From contig JANQLU010000136.1 of assembly GCA_028280445.1 (NCBI GenBank), positions 248,001 through 312,000 of the forward strand: a stretch of DNA of 64,000 bases, read 5' to 3'. A model generated the notes under the pieces. That model ran no database searches, was not told the origin of the DNA, and saw only the letters and a list, made by a program, of their open reading frames with translations. Origin of the DNA: Pirellulaceae bacterium (GTDB lineage Bacteria; Planctomycetota; Planctomycetia; Pirellulales; Pirellulaceae). Below, in pieces: positions 27,781 through 36,797 of the stretch. Each line of letters opens with the position of its first letter. Position 1 is the stretch's first letter. A program made the translations under genes and the position numbers.

Positions 27781-27823
27781 AAAAAACGCACCGGCCGTTG
27801 CCGAGGTGACAACCGCCGGTGCG
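27781..27823 (-). terminator. Intrinsic terminator between the zinc-ribbon and SecA-motor-like genes
   Basis: Minus-strand stem GCACCGGC/GCCGGTGC with an inner GTTG/CAAC pairing, followed by G and six U. It lies 28 bp past the stop of the zinc-ribbon gene and 11 bp before the next ATG, so it may terminate or attenuate. Confidence 0.75.
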
Positions 27824-27851
27824 AACCAAACAGAATTTCAAAAATTGAACG

Positions 27852-28433
27852 TTACGGCAGCACTCCCGTGGCAAACAGCACGATGATTGCGATACACATC
27901 AAAACGCTGGGCACTTGAATAAAGAAGAACATCACTGCATGCCAGCCGCGATACGGCCCACACAAAAGGCCGATCCAATTCATCACCACCCCCACGGGAA
28001 ACAGGATGAAATACATCACAAATGTCATCACAACAAAAGTCGACGATGGCGTCGGGTTGGGTTGGGGGTAGTAAACCGGCTGATAAACAGGTGCTGGCTG
28101 TGCCATGTTGAAATTGATCGTTTGATTGGGAGTTTGCATAGGAACCTGATGTGGAGTCGAGACATTCACCAAAGTCGACTGAGGCGTGTGTTGCGGCGTT
28201 TGAGCTGGCATTTGACCTGGCATTCGATCAGCGATTTCGTTGGCCATTTGCGTCGCCATTCTGTTTCTGACTTGCTCCATATCCTGTTGGCGATTGGTGA
28301 CCAATTCGGCTGTTCGCGGAGCTTCTTTGTGACTCGAGACCGCTTTTTGAGCCGTCCCACAAGTGGCACAAAACTGATCATTTTGTGCCACAAATACGTT
28401 ACATTTGACACATTTTTGAGCTTGAGAGACCAT
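27852..28433 (-). CDS. Zinc-ribbon membrane protein with Gln/Pro-rich linker
   Basis: 193 residues. The N-terminus has a zinc ribbon with two CxxC knuckles (CVKC and CATC, residues 8-25). A long linker rich in Gln, Pro, Met and Thr follows (about 50-125). Two membrane spans, FVVMTFVMYFILFPVGVVMN and FFFIQVPSVLMCIAIIVLF, end the protein. No specific family was recognised; zinc-ribbon plus membrane-tail proteins are common in planctomycetes. It starts at ATG 28433 and is followed by a terminator. Confidence 0.7.
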   Translation of the reverse strand: MVSQAQKCVKCNVFVAQNDQFCATCGTAQKAVSSHKEAPRTAELVTNRQQDMEQVRNRMATQMANEIADRMPGQMPAQTPQHTPQSTLVNVSTPHQVPMQTPNQTINFNMAQPAPVYQPVYYPQPNPTPSSTFVVMTFVMYFILFPVGVVMNWIGLLCGPYRGWHAVMFFFIQVPSVLMCIAIIVLFATGVLP

Positions 28434-28524
28434 CGGTTTTTCCCTGTATTCTGTTGGTTTTTAGCAATAGCTACCTACAGATTGCCAACGGTGGAAACGA
28501 CCGGACAGAAATTTTAGATTTTTT

Positions 28525-28681
28525 GTAGGGCCGGTTCCCACCGGCCAATCCAATAAACTTGCGATATTGTTTAGTGCAAAATCCTAGCGAGCGAGGGGCA
28601 GGATTTGCATACATCTGCGGTTGTCCCGGTCCCTCGCTTACGCGTCGCGCTTATGATTGGCCGGTGGGAACCGGCCCTACT
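28525..28681. repeat. Nested palindromes: family A element inside a family B element
   Basis: A left family B arm with loop sequence (28525-28557) and a right family B arm (28659-28681) bracket a family A-type palindrome (about 28568-28656; arms contain GAGCGAGGG and GTCCCTCGCTTACGCG). The family B loop consensus is interrupted at the junction, as expected if A inserted into B. Confidence 0.72.
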
Positions 28682-28703
28682 TCTATCGATACCCGGCCAA
28701 GAC

Positions 28704-28764
28704 GTTGACAGGATCAACAGGATATCCCGCGCGCTGATCCTGTTAATCATGTTCATCCTGTCAA
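28704..28764. repeat. Family E inverted repeat (gttgacaggat...atcctgtc)
   Basis: Units gttgacaggat and caacaggat face gatcctgttaatcat and catcctgtc. Similar sequence, in one orientation only, occurs at 19654-19680. Confidence 0.72.
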
Positions 28765-28784
28765 AAAAAACGGAATCATAGCGA

Positions 28785-28818
28785 ATCCAATAAACGGCCG
28801 GTGGGAACCGGCCCTACT
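28785..28818. repeat. Family B half-element
   Basis: Loop plus right arm only (aatccaataaac then GGCCGGTGGGAACCGGCCCT). It ends 9 bp past the stop codon of the PQQ-propeller gene. Confidence 0.8.
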
Positions 28819-28827
28819 CTCAAGTCA

Positions 28828-30066
28828 CTATTTCTTTTTCGCCAGTTCCCAGCAGGCCAATTCGCCGCGCGCTGTGCGGCAATAGATTTTGTTGTTGAGT
28901 AACACCGGCACGGTCCAACATTTTCCTTTGACGGCTTGAACTTTGCCCGTTGATTTAAAACTCTCCGGCGTCGCTTTCGCACAAATCAACTCGCCTTTGT
29001 CTGCCAAAATAATCATCTGATCACCGGCAATCAGCAGGCTGCCACAGCCCATCCCTCGTTCCGACCATTTTCTCTTGCCAGTTTTTGCATCGATGCAGAC
29101 AAGCGTACAAGTTCGGCTACTATGCGAGTTCCCATGAACACCGTAGATATGGCCTTTGTAGAGCACACTGTTGTTCATGTGATTGGCAATGTTTTTGTTT
29201 TCATACAGTTTTTCAAACTCGTCGTTTTTCAGTTGAAACATGGCGCAGCCGCGACGATAGCCGGTCGAGATGAAAAATCGATCACCGTCAATGATTGGCG
29301 AAGTCGATGTGGTGTTGTATTGAGTTTTCCAATTGGTCTGAGCAATTGTTTTTCCATTTTCGGTATCGACAACATGCAGTCCCTCGTTGGTTAATGCCGC
29401 AAGTCGTGATTTTCCAGCCTGTTTAAATTCCACCACGGAGCCATAACCGGCATATTGCTTTTCCGACTTCCAAACTTCTTTGCCGGTTTTCGCATCTAGC
29501 GCCAAAATGCATCCGACATCGAAAATCACTTTGTCACCTACGACCAAAGCCGATGAAGTGAAACCCCAAGTTGGTCGCCGCGCTCCAGTCAATTTTCGCG
29601 TTTCCACATCCCAGACAACTTTTCCGTCAGCTGCATTTAAACCCAACGCACGTCCATCACGACTGAGCGTAAACACCATTCCATGGGCAACGGTCGGTGT
29701 GGTTCCCGGTCCGCCTTCGTGCAAATTGTTGGCCAGACTCGCCTTGTACGTATGCCGCCAGATCTCTTTTCCTGAATTCGCATCAAAACAGAAAACAGCA
29801 TCTTTGTCGCGTCCGTCACGACCCATCGTGTAAAGTTTTCCGTCAACAATGCTCACACTACTGAATCCCGTGCCCACTTTTACGGACCAAAGCTTTTTGG
29901 GTGGGTTGTTTTTCCAATCCGAATCCCAATTCGATTCGGTTGAGATCATGTTGGAATTGGGGCCGCTCCACCGCTCCCAGTTTGATTTTTTTTGACCGTT
30001 TAACATCGAAACAGAAAAACAGATTGCAGCACCCACCAGGGTGAAAGCGATTAGACGTTGATTCAT
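28828..30066 (-). CDS. Secreted PQQ-binding-like beta-propeller protein
   Basis: 412 residues with a signal peptide (about 1-24). Repeated blades of the PQQ_2/WD40-like type are visible as DANSGKEIWR, NAADGKVVWD, DAKTGKEVWK, DTENGKTIAQ and DAKTGKRKWS, about seven in all. Such quinoprotein-like propellers in planctomycetes are secreted. True PQQ binding is not implied, since no dehydrogenase catalytic motif is visible. It is upstream of no obvious partner; the ABC exporter gene lies on the same strand 5' of it, with a family B repeat between. Confidence 0.87.
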   Translation of the reverse strand: MNQRLIAFTLVGAAICFSVSMLNGQKKSNWERWSGPNSNMISTESNWDSDWKNNPPKKLWSVKVGTGFSSVSIVDGKLYTMGRDGRDKDAVFCFDANSGKEIWRHTYKASLANNLHEGGPGTTPTVAHGMVFTLSRDGRALGLNAADGKVVWDVETRKLTGARRPTWGFTSSALVVGDKVIFDVGCILALDAKTGKEVWKSEKQYAGYGSVVEFKQAGKSRLAALTNEGLHVVDTENGKTIAQTNWKTQYNTTSTSPIIDGDRFFISTGYRRGCAMFQLKNDEFEKLYENKNIANHMNNSVLYKGHIYGVHGNSHSSRTCTLVCIDAKTGKRKWSERGMGCGSLLIAGDQMIILADKGELICAKATPESFKSTGKVQAVKGKCWTVPVLLNNKIYCRTARGELACWELAKKK

Positions 30067-30089
30067 CGTTGCCTCGTTTAACGGATATT

Positions 30090-30185
30090 GTAGGGCCGGT
30101 TCCTACCGGCCGTTTGTCGAATTGGCCAGTTTATCGAATTGGTCGGCTCATTTTGTTGGATTGGCCGGTGGGAACCGGCCCTACT
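30090..30185. repeat. Family B palindrome with expanded loop
   Basis: Left arm 30090-30112 (with one C-to-T change) and right arm 30163-30184. The loop is about 50 bp and contains two short degenerate copies of tcgaattggcc. It lies between the ABC exporter and PQQ genes. Confidence 0.75.
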
Positions 30186-30217
30186 TGAACCTATTGTATC
30201 AAACTTGAGACTCAATT

Positions 30218-32137
30218 TTACAGCGTTCCAACGGCATCGTGTTGCCGACGAACCATTTCCGCGTACAAACCGTTTTTGTCAACCAAGTTTTGATGTGTAC
30301 CAATTTCCACAATTTCACCTTCGTCAATCACAACGATCTGGTCCGCGTGGGTGATGGTTGATAGGCGATGGGCGATAATGAACGTTGTCCGGTCTTTGAG
30401 CAATTCGGTCATTGATTTCTGGATCAATTGTTCGCTTTCGGTGTCGAGATTACTTGTCGCTTCGTCCAAAACCAGGATTCTCGGGTCCGCCAGCAGGGCG
30501 CGGGCGATCGACAGCCGCTGCCGCTGGCCGCCGGATAGTTTTACGCCTCGTTCACCGATAATCGAGTCGTACCCATCGGGCAAATCAACGATAAATTCGT
30601 CGGCATTGGCGCGACGAGCAACTTCCTGAACTTGCTCCAGCGTTGCATCGCGTTTGGCATAAGCAATATTTTCGCGAACGGTTCCATCAAACAAAAACAC
30701 TTCTTGCTGAACGATTCCGAGCAAATCGCGAAAGCTTGCCAATTGGTAATCCCTCAAGTCGCGACCGTTGAGCGTAATCTGCCCCTGAGTCGGATCGTAA
30801 AAACGGGCAACCAGATCGGTAATCGTTGTTTTGCCCGCTCCGCTTCGACCCACCAGCGCAACGACGCTGCCACCTGGTACGGTCAGGTCAAAATTTTTGA
30901 TGACATGATTGTCGTCATCGTACGCAAACCAAACATTTTCGAACTTGATCTCTTGAACCGTCGGTTCGACAACCACCGCACCGTCTTTATCAGGTTTATC
31001 GACGGGTGACTCGAGGACTTCGAATACACGTTCCATCGACGCCATCGAACGCTGTAATTCTGAAAGCGATTCGACGATCCGCCAAACGGGGTTGAGCAAC
31101 AAAAACGTGTAGAAATGAAATGCTGTGATATCGCCGATCGAAGCCGCTTCGTAGATATTCCAGTATCCTCCGGCCCAGGTAATCACGACACTGATCAGCG
31201 CCATCAAAAATCCCCAGCTGCTCCACAAAATAATCTCGCGGCGACGGGCAAACATTTTCATGCGCGTAATCGCATGATGTCCGACCGTATACTCGTGCTC
31301 TTCGCGACGTTCGCCAAGAAATGCGCGTACCGCCCGAATTCCCTGAAAAGCTTCTCCGACGCGTCCGTCAACGTACGAAACCTCTTTTCGAATCGCGCGA
31401 TAAATCGGACGAATCCGACGGATCGCCAAGAAACTGATCAACATGATTGGCGGAATGATCAACAGTGCCGTAATCGCCAATTTCCAGTTCATCACAAACA
31501 GGATGATGACGGCGATCAACAGTCGAACGATCGCGACGCCAGGCGAGATCACGGCCATTTGCAACAAACCGGTGGTCGTGTTGATATCATCGGTCAACCG
31601 CGAGATGATGCCCCCGGTTTTCATGTCGGAAAGTTTTTGCAGGGGCAAGCGGAGAAGTTTTTCAAACAGCGCGCGGCGAAGCGTCAAAATCACTCGCACA
31701 TTCAACAAGTGTTGATACCAGGATCGTAAAACGCCCAAGACCTGGCTTCCAACAACCACGCCAACGTAAATCCCGGCGGCCAGATGCAGTCCTCTCAGTT
31801 TTTCCGCTCGCGACCCGTCCCCCAGCAACACGTTGTCAATGATATGCCGCATGAACAACGGTTGAATCATGTCGAGACAGGCCACCGCCAACGCAAAAAA
31901 TATAAGCAAGGCCACCAGTTTCCAATGGATCCAGAGTCGACGAATGTAGAGCCGCAGGTAGCCGCGGCGTTTGGCTTTTTGTTCCGGCGTCAGTTTTTTC
32001 TTTTGACCATTGTCGGAATCGTCGTCCAGCGCCTCGTCCGGTTTTTCATCGTCGTTTGATGATTGTTTGTATTCACCCTTGCGAAATTTCTCAAGAAATT
32101 CACGAAAGCGAGTTTTGGAAGTGTTTGCGGGTTTCAT
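30218..32137 (-). CDS. ABC exporter, fused permease and ATPase
   Basis: 639 residues; half-transporter of the MsbA/LmrA type that would act as a homodimer in the inner membrane. A charged, hydrophilic N-terminal extension of about 60 residues precedes six spans (about 72-330). The ATPase has Walker A GRSGAGKT (430-437), the Q-loop near QQEVF, signature LSGGQ (534-538), Walker B ILVLDEAT, and the H-loop IAHRLS. The substrate is unknown; lipid or drug export is typical. It is downstream of slyX on the same strand, 135 bp apart. Confidence 0.94.
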   Translation of the reverse strand: MKPANTSKTRFREFLEKFRKGEYKQSSNDDEKPDEALDDDSDNGQKKKLTPEQKAKRRGYLRLYIRRLWIHWKLVALLIFFALAVACLDMIQPLFMRHIIDNVLLGDGSRAEKLRGLHLAAGIYVGVVVGSQVLGVLRSWYQHLLNVRVILTLRRALFEKLLRLPLQKLSDMKTGGIISRLTDDINTTTGLLQMAVISPGVAIVRLLIAVIILFVMNWKLAITALLIIPPIMLISFLAIRRIRPIYRAIRKEVSYVDGRVGEAFQGIRAVRAFLGERREEHEYTVGHHAITRMKMFARRREIILWSSWGFLMALISVVITWAGGYWNIYEAASIGDITAFHFYTFLLLNPVWRIVESLSELQRSMASMERVFEVLESPVDKPDKDGAVVVEPTVQEIKFENVWFAYDDDNHVIKNFDLTVPGGSVVALVGRSGAGKTTITDLVARFYDPTQGQITLNGRDLRDYQLASFRDLLGIVQQEVFLFDGTVRENIAYAKRDATLEQVQEVARRANADEFIVDLPDGYDSIIGERGVKLSGGQRQRLSIARALLADPRILVLDEATSNLDTESEQLIQKSMTELLKDRTTFIIAHRLSTITHADQIVVIDEGEIVEIGTHQNLVDKNGLYAEMVRRQHDAVGTL

Positions 32138-32272
32138 CGATGTTTACATGTCAGCATTTGTGGTGAATCAGCAATGTTTCACTTGACGCGAACAAAAACA
32201 AGTTGCCGATTGTTTTTCCTCGATTTGTCGAGCTTCTGGCCGAGTGGACAGTTGGAGATTTTTTGTCAACCG

Positions 32273-32488
32273 TCAATAGTGTGGCGGTTTTTCATGCGGC
32301 AAGTCTTCGGACAATTGCTGCTGGAGCGTTTCTATTTTTTTTTTCTGCTCCGCAAGTAATTTTTCAAACCGCTCCGATTGATTTCGTAGTTCAATTACAA
32401 TCTCGTTGAGCTGTTTGACAGTATGCTGCTCGTGAGCCAATTGCTCCTCTAAATGCTGCAATCGTTGGTAAAGTTGTTCGTTTGACAT
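32273..32488 (-). CDS. slyX: SlyX family protein
   Basis: 71-residue coiled-coil protein that ends with the family signature PPHY. The N-terminus QLYQRLQHLEEQLAHEQ and the heptads through about residue 60 fit SlyX. The ATG at 32488 was chosen because upstream in-frame codons do not match the family. The role of SlyX is not known. Confidence 0.85.
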   Translation of the reverse strand: MSNEQLYQRLQHLEEQLAHEQHTVKQLNEIVIELRNQSERFEKLLAEQKKKIETLQQQLSEDLPHEKPPHY

Positions 32489-32703
32489 TACTCTCAAATG
32501 TATCCGATCGATTAGAATTCGAATGATGTCGTGACAATCATGATTCGAGCAAAGTTCACTCGAAACGCATTTTCCTGAATTTTCAGAGACCGTTTGCTCT
32601 GGGTGCCCGTCATTGGTAACAATTAACACAATGTAGCAAAACAATCCGCAATAACATGGCAGAACGCCGGTCAAGACGCACGCACTTTGTAGGGCGCGAT
32701 CCT

Positions 32704-32774
32704 GTGAGCGGCAAGGCGCTAGCCGCCGGTAAGGCGCACTAACACATACCGGCGGCTAGCGCCTTGCCGCTCAC
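32704..32774. repeat. Dispersed palindromic repeat, family C
   Basis: Both arms are near consensus (GTGAGCGGCAAGGCGCTAGC and complement). It lies upstream of the metal-binding lipoprotein gene. Confidence 0.88.
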
Positions 32775-32851
32775 ATGTCATGCCGGATGTGTTTTCGCCG
32801 GTTGTTGAAATCATACGCAATTTTGTCTTTGGAAATGGCCTTATTACTGCA

Positions 32852-33778
32852 ATGAAAAACAATTTTTTTTGGAGCTGGAGTGTCTGCATCGCTGCAGTCA
32901 TTTTTTTGACGGGATGCCCCAACAAGGAAAACAAAAAAAACCGTAATGTGAGCGGTCCGACCCACTCCGTCGTGGTTTCCAATTTGCCGTTGCAATTTTT
33001 TGTGAATCAACTGGCAGGTGACAAACTGACGGTTATTTCGCCAGGAGATTCCCCAAACCCCAGGACTTGGAGTCCCGACGATGACACCATTGGTCGCATG
33101 CAAAAAGCCGACCTCGTTTTTACGCACGGTGCAGATTACGAACAATGGCTGAATTATATTTCCCTGGACGAATCAAAAATTGTCGAAGTCGCTCGTTCGC
33201 TGCACAAACAATTTATTGAAATTCAAGGCGAGGTGCACAAACATGGCCCTGAAGGCAAGGAACATGCGCACGACGGTTTGGCCAACTATTTTTGGCTCAG
33301 TCCCGCGCTGGCGGCGGACGAAGTCAACAAGATCGCTGCCACATTGATCGAAACTTATCCGGAACTTCAGACTTCCATCACGGAAAACAAAAACAAATTA
33401 CTGGCCTCCATTTTGAAGTTGCAAAAAAAAATCGAAACCACCAAAAAACAGGACATCGTCGTATTCGCTTCGGATCCGCGATTTGCTTACCTGACGCGTG
33501 ATCTGGGATGGACGCACGTTTATTTCCATTGGACCAATCACGGTAAAGAAGAACTGCCTGCCGACGCCTGGAAAAAACTTGACGATGCATTAACAAAAAA
33601 CAAACCTGCCACCATGCTGTTCCCATTTGCTCCATCGGCGAAAACAAAACAAGAACTCGACAAACGCAAGATTTCGGTTCTGGTGCTGGATAGTATCGAA
33701 TCGGAATCTGGCGGCAAAAACTATTTGAAACGTCTGGAAGCATTGATTGACGGATTAACCATCGAACAATCGGACTAG
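32852..33778 (+). CDS. Zinc/manganese-type ABC substrate-binding lipoprotein (ZnuA-like)
   Basis: 308 residues from ATG 32852, which gives a lipoprotein signal with lipobox LTGC. The fold is that of cluster A-I metal-binding proteins: an N-terminal lobe with NLPLQFFVNQLAGD and ADLVFTHGADYEQWL, a His-rich loop HKHGPEGKEHAHD typical of zinc chaperoning, FWLSP and a C-terminal lobe with FASDPRFAYLTRDLGW. It captures metal outside the membrane. No permease or ATPase gene is adjacent, so it is an orphan in this window. It is flanked on both sides by family C repeats. Confidence 0.85.
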   Translation: MKNNFFWSWSVCIAAVIFLTGCPNKENKKNRNVSGPTHSVVVSNLPLQFFVNQLAGDKLTVISPGDSPNPRTWSPDDDTIGRMQKADLVFTHGADYEQWLNYISLDESKIVEVARSLHKQFIEIQGEVHKHGPEGKEHAHDGLANYFWLSPALAADEVNKIAATLIETYPELQTSITENKNKLLASILKLQKKIETTKKQDIVVFASDPRFAYLTRDLGWTHVYFHWTNHGKEELPADAWKKLDDALTKNKPATMLFPFAPSAKTKQELDKRKISVLVLDSIESESGGKNYLKRLEALIDGLTIEQSD

Positions 33779-33780
33779 GG

Positions 33781-33890
33781 CGTTGATTTAATCGGAAAGC
33801 TGTGAAATTGGGCTGAGCGGCAAGGCGCTAGCCGCCGGTGAACCCTCAAATACCGGCGGCTAGCGCCTTGCCGCTCACAATTAATCAAAA
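33781..33890. repeat. Extended family C element with conserved flanks
   Basis: The palindrome (33814-33878) has flanks cgttgatttaatcggaaagc and attaatcaa that recur in inverted orientation around the copy at 52983-53046. A short partial copy follows at 33895-33912. Confidence 0.8.
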
Positions 33891-33950
33891 CTACTGAGCG
33901 CCTTGCCGCTCATATTTAATCAACCCGACCTTGATTGCCGCAGGGTCAAA

Positions 33951-35660
33951 TTACTTTTTCGCGCTGCCAGCCTTGTACGCAATTTTACCGCTGACGATCG
34001 TATAGAGAACTTTGGTTTTTTTGATCTCATCATCGGAACATTTCAAAATGTCATTGGACAGCACGACAATATCGGCGAGCATTCCAACCGCCAGTTTGCC
34101 CTTGGATTTTTCTTCGAATGCAGCGTAGGCGTTGGCAGTCGTATAGGATTTGAGCGCCTCAAGCCGGGACATTTTTTGCTCGGGAAAAAATTCAGAACCA
34201 TCTTTGAGTTTGCGTGTGACCGTCGCGTAAAAACTTGGCAGCGGATTAACATCTTCGACTGGCGCGTCCGTTCCATTGGTAACCACGGCACCCGATTTCA
34301 TCAAAGATTGCCAGACATAGGCGCCCTGCTTGCTGCGACGATGTCCCAATCGCGCTGGAACGAAAATGGCGTCGGACGTGCAGTGAACTCCTTGCATGGA
34401 TGCAATCACGCCGAGTTTGCCGAATCTCGGAATATCATCCGGATGAATATGCTGGGCGTGCTCGATTCGCCAGCGACGCGACTCTTGAGACGGATTCTTC
34501 TTGAACAATTTTTCGTAAATATCCAGCACTTCACGGTTTGCACGATCACCAATCGCATGGACACAGCACTGGAAACCGTTAGCTAGTGCGATTTCGGCAG
34601 TTTTGGAAACCGATTCCACACTTGATGTATTTAACCCGCTGCTGGTGGGCAGATCGGAATAGGGCATCAACAACCACGCACCGTGGGGGCCCAAGGCTCC
34701 ATCGATCGAACGCTTGACGGCGCGAACCGTGAGAAAACCATTGCCGTAGTCGATCATCCGATACTTTTTCAACCGCAGCGCCATCCGAGCATTTTGATCG
34801 CGAACCATCACATAAAGTCTGACCGGCAATTTTTTTTCATCGGCGAGAATTTTAAGTCCATCAATCGTTCCAAACGACGAGCCAGCATCCTGGAAACTTG
34901 TTATGCCTTTTGACAAACATTCTTGGCTAGCCAGTTCAACAGCGCGGCGAAAATATGCTTCATGTTGTTTTGCGGTACGCTTGGCCAAATCGCGCGAGCG
35001 AGCTCGACCAATCAATCCCATCGCGGTTTCTCGAAACACACCAATCGGCTTGCCATCAGCGTCGTGAAGTATTTCGCCGCCTCTAGGCGGTTTTGTTTTG
35101 GAATTGACTCCTGCCAATTGCATCGCGTAAGCATTGGCAAAATTCATGTGGCCACTGGCATGCGTTAACAAAACAGGATTCGCTGGCGATACACGACTCA
35201 AATCGGTATCGGTCGGATAGCCATGAACGTGATTCGGCGGCTTTCTATCCCATTTAGATTGATGCCAACCGCGACCGATGATCCATTCACCCGGTTTCGC
35301 TTTTTTGGCGGCTTCGGCAACCATCTCAACAATGTCTGACCAACGTTTTGCCTTGGTCAAATCAAGCATCATTTTTGATTCGCCCAATCCGACAAAATGC
35401 GCATGCCCTTCAATAAATCCTGGGCAGACAAACTCGCCGTCGAGGTCGAGAGTGTGTTTGGGTTTCGGAGCAATGCGATCGATCTCGGCGTTGGTTCCAA
35501 TGGCGATGATTTTGCCATCGCGTGCAGCCAGTGCCTGTGCATTTTTTTTCGTATCATCGAGCGTAATGATATTTGCGTTTTTGATCACTAAATCGGCTTG
35601 TTGAGAAAACACCGAGCTCGACAACAAAACCAATAGAAGAATCACCAATGAAAATCGCAT
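33951..35660 (-). CDS. Secreted amidohydrolase (YtcJ-like, amidohydrolase 3 family)
   Basis: 569 residues, signal peptide about 1-19. Metal-dependent hydrolase of the amidohydrolase superfamily. The HxH metal ligands are in GFIEGHAHFVG, followed by ERGWHQ-type sequence (GRGWHQSKWD), HAIGDRANREVLD, HAQHIHPDD and the late NGTDAPVEDVNP aspartate. YtcJ-like enzymes hydrolyse amide or related bonds of unknown natural substrates. Full length. It stands alone, with a family C repeat after it. Confidence 0.88.
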   Translation of the reverse strand: MRFSLVILLLVLLSSSVFSQQADLVIKNANIITLDDTKKNAQALAARDGKIIAIGTNAEIDRIAPKPKHTLDLDGEFVCPGFIEGHAHFVGLGESKMMLDLTKAKRWSDIVEMVAEAAKKAKPGEWIIGRGWHQSKWDRKPPNHVHGYPTDTDLSRVSPANPVLLTHASGHMNFANAYAMQLAGVNSKTKPPRGGEILHDADGKPIGVFRETAMGLIGRARSRDLAKRTAKQHEAYFRRAVELASQECLSKGITSFQDAGSSFGTIDGLKILADEKKLPVRLYVMVRDQNARMALRLKKYRMIDYGNGFLTVRAVKRSIDGALGPHGAWLLMPYSDLPTSSGLNTSSVESVSKTAEIALANGFQCCVHAIGDRANREVLDIYEKLFKKNPSQESRRWRIEHAQHIHPDDIPRFGKLGVIASMQGVHCTSDAIFVPARLGHRRSKQGAYVWQSLMKSGAVVTNGTDAPVEDVNPLPSFYATVTRKLKDGSEFFPEQKMSRLEALKSYTTANAYAAFEEKSKGKLAVGMLADIVVLSNDILKCSDDEIKKTKVLYTIVSGKIAYKAGSAKK

Positions 35661-35962
35661 GTTTTTCCTGCCGCTTTATTGATTGAAAACATTCGGGCGA
35701 AGGTGTTATTTTAACGTCTCGCCACGGCTGTCAGAAGCTGCGAAAGTTTGGAAAAAAATTTCTAGCGAACGTTTTTGCTCGACAACAAATTGTCACTACC
35801 AATTCGTCCGCCGAGCGGCAGGGGTTGTGAAAAGTTCAACATTTTTTCCACGCGTGAATCGTAACGTACCTTTGCAGACTCATCGTGGCTGGAGGTCGGT
35901 TTGGCCGACGATGCGGACAAAATCGGAGATCGAAACATCGCTTTCTCAGCGGTGCCAAAACG
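35661..35962. other. Intergenic stretch without recognised features
   Basis: About 300 bp between the amidohydrolase start and the stop of a lipoprotein gene. Short ORFs here have no family signature or clear ribosome-binding site. I see no hairpin with a U-tract. Confidence 0.5.
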
Positions 35963-36616
35963 TTATTGACCCCCTTGGTCTCCAACGCCAATCAACGGAA
36001 TCAGACGCATCAAATCTTTTACCGGAACTTTGCTGAGATAGCTTTTCGGTTTGCGTTTGAAGTACATTTTTCCATCTTCGACATCGAAACACTCCCAACG
36101 CTTCCGCCCCAATGAATTCATTGTAGCTTCGGGATTGTCGTCGATTTTGACGATCTTGTATTCCCAAGCCGAACCTTTGCTGAGGTCCTCCATGACCCAA
36201 TCTTTGACATTGGTGGTTTGCGTTTCACCTTGCTCGACAGCATGTTGGTATAAATCTTGTGCCCACTTAGTTGCGTCCTTCGACGCCTTGCTCGTCGAAT
36301 CGCTGGCACTGCCCAACATATCGGAAACCCATTGTTTGGCATCCGAGGCGGTTGTTGTACCTTTTTGTTTGGCGGTGGAGTAAAGCCGTTTCACTTTCGC
36401 CCAAGTTGACTTTGGCTCCTGGCTATCAGATTTCGATTCTTGGGGATCCTGTTGCTCGGGATCTGTTCCAGTCGAGGTGACTGGAGTCAGGTTTGACGTA
36501 TTTGATTTCGCGTCAATACTCGCTTGGGGACTGTTGTCCGAATTGGCTTGGCAACCAACTAGCAAAACGATCAGAGCAGACAAACAAACCAGTCGACAAG
36601 TCAGATTGAGATACAT
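35963..36616 (-). CDS. Lipoprotein, unknown function
   Basis: 217 residues from ATG 36616, which places a lipobox LVGC at about residues 19-22. A Ser/Asp/Glu-rich spacer follows. The middle region holds an amphipathic pattern (AKVKRLYSTAKQKGTTTASD, DATKWAQDLYQHAVEQG). The C-terminal part reads WEYKIVKIDDNPEATMNSLG and RKRWECFDVEDGKMYFKRK, a DUF4177-like block. It ends with a short hydrophobic tail. The function is unknown. It is divergent from the secreted protein gene at 36798. Confidence 0.72.
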   Translation of the reverse strand: MYLNLTCRLVCLSALIVLLVGCQANSDNSPQASIDAKSNTSNLTPVTSTGTDPEQQDPQESKSDSQEPKSTWAKVKRLYSTAKQKGTTTASDAKQWVSDMLGSASDSTSKASKDATKWAQDLYQHAVEQGETQTTNVKDWVMEDLSKGSAWEYKIVKIDDNPEATMNSLGRKRWECFDVEDGKMYFKRKPKSYLSKVPVKDLMRLIPLIGVGDQGGQ

Positions 36617-36797
36617 TTTCTTACTTTGAAAAACAAACAGGAAATCACCGCAAACGGTTATTATTGCGAAATGATGGCATGCATCCAATCGATTTTCGCT
36701 TTAAAAAATCGATCCAAAACTCAAATCTGAACCAATATCCATCTTCGTTCGTCTGGTATGTGCCGATAAAATTCAACAAATACTGGAGAAAATTATC

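Noticed and set aside
32273..32674. Longer form of slyX starting at 32674
   Set aside because: The upstream codons give no family sequence; the ATG at 32488 gives the usual SlyX length and N-terminus.
35683..36036. Plus-strand ORF of 117 codons in the gap after the amidohydrolase
   Set aside because: It overlaps the end of the lipoprotein gene antisense, shows no family sequence and lacks a ribosome-binding site.
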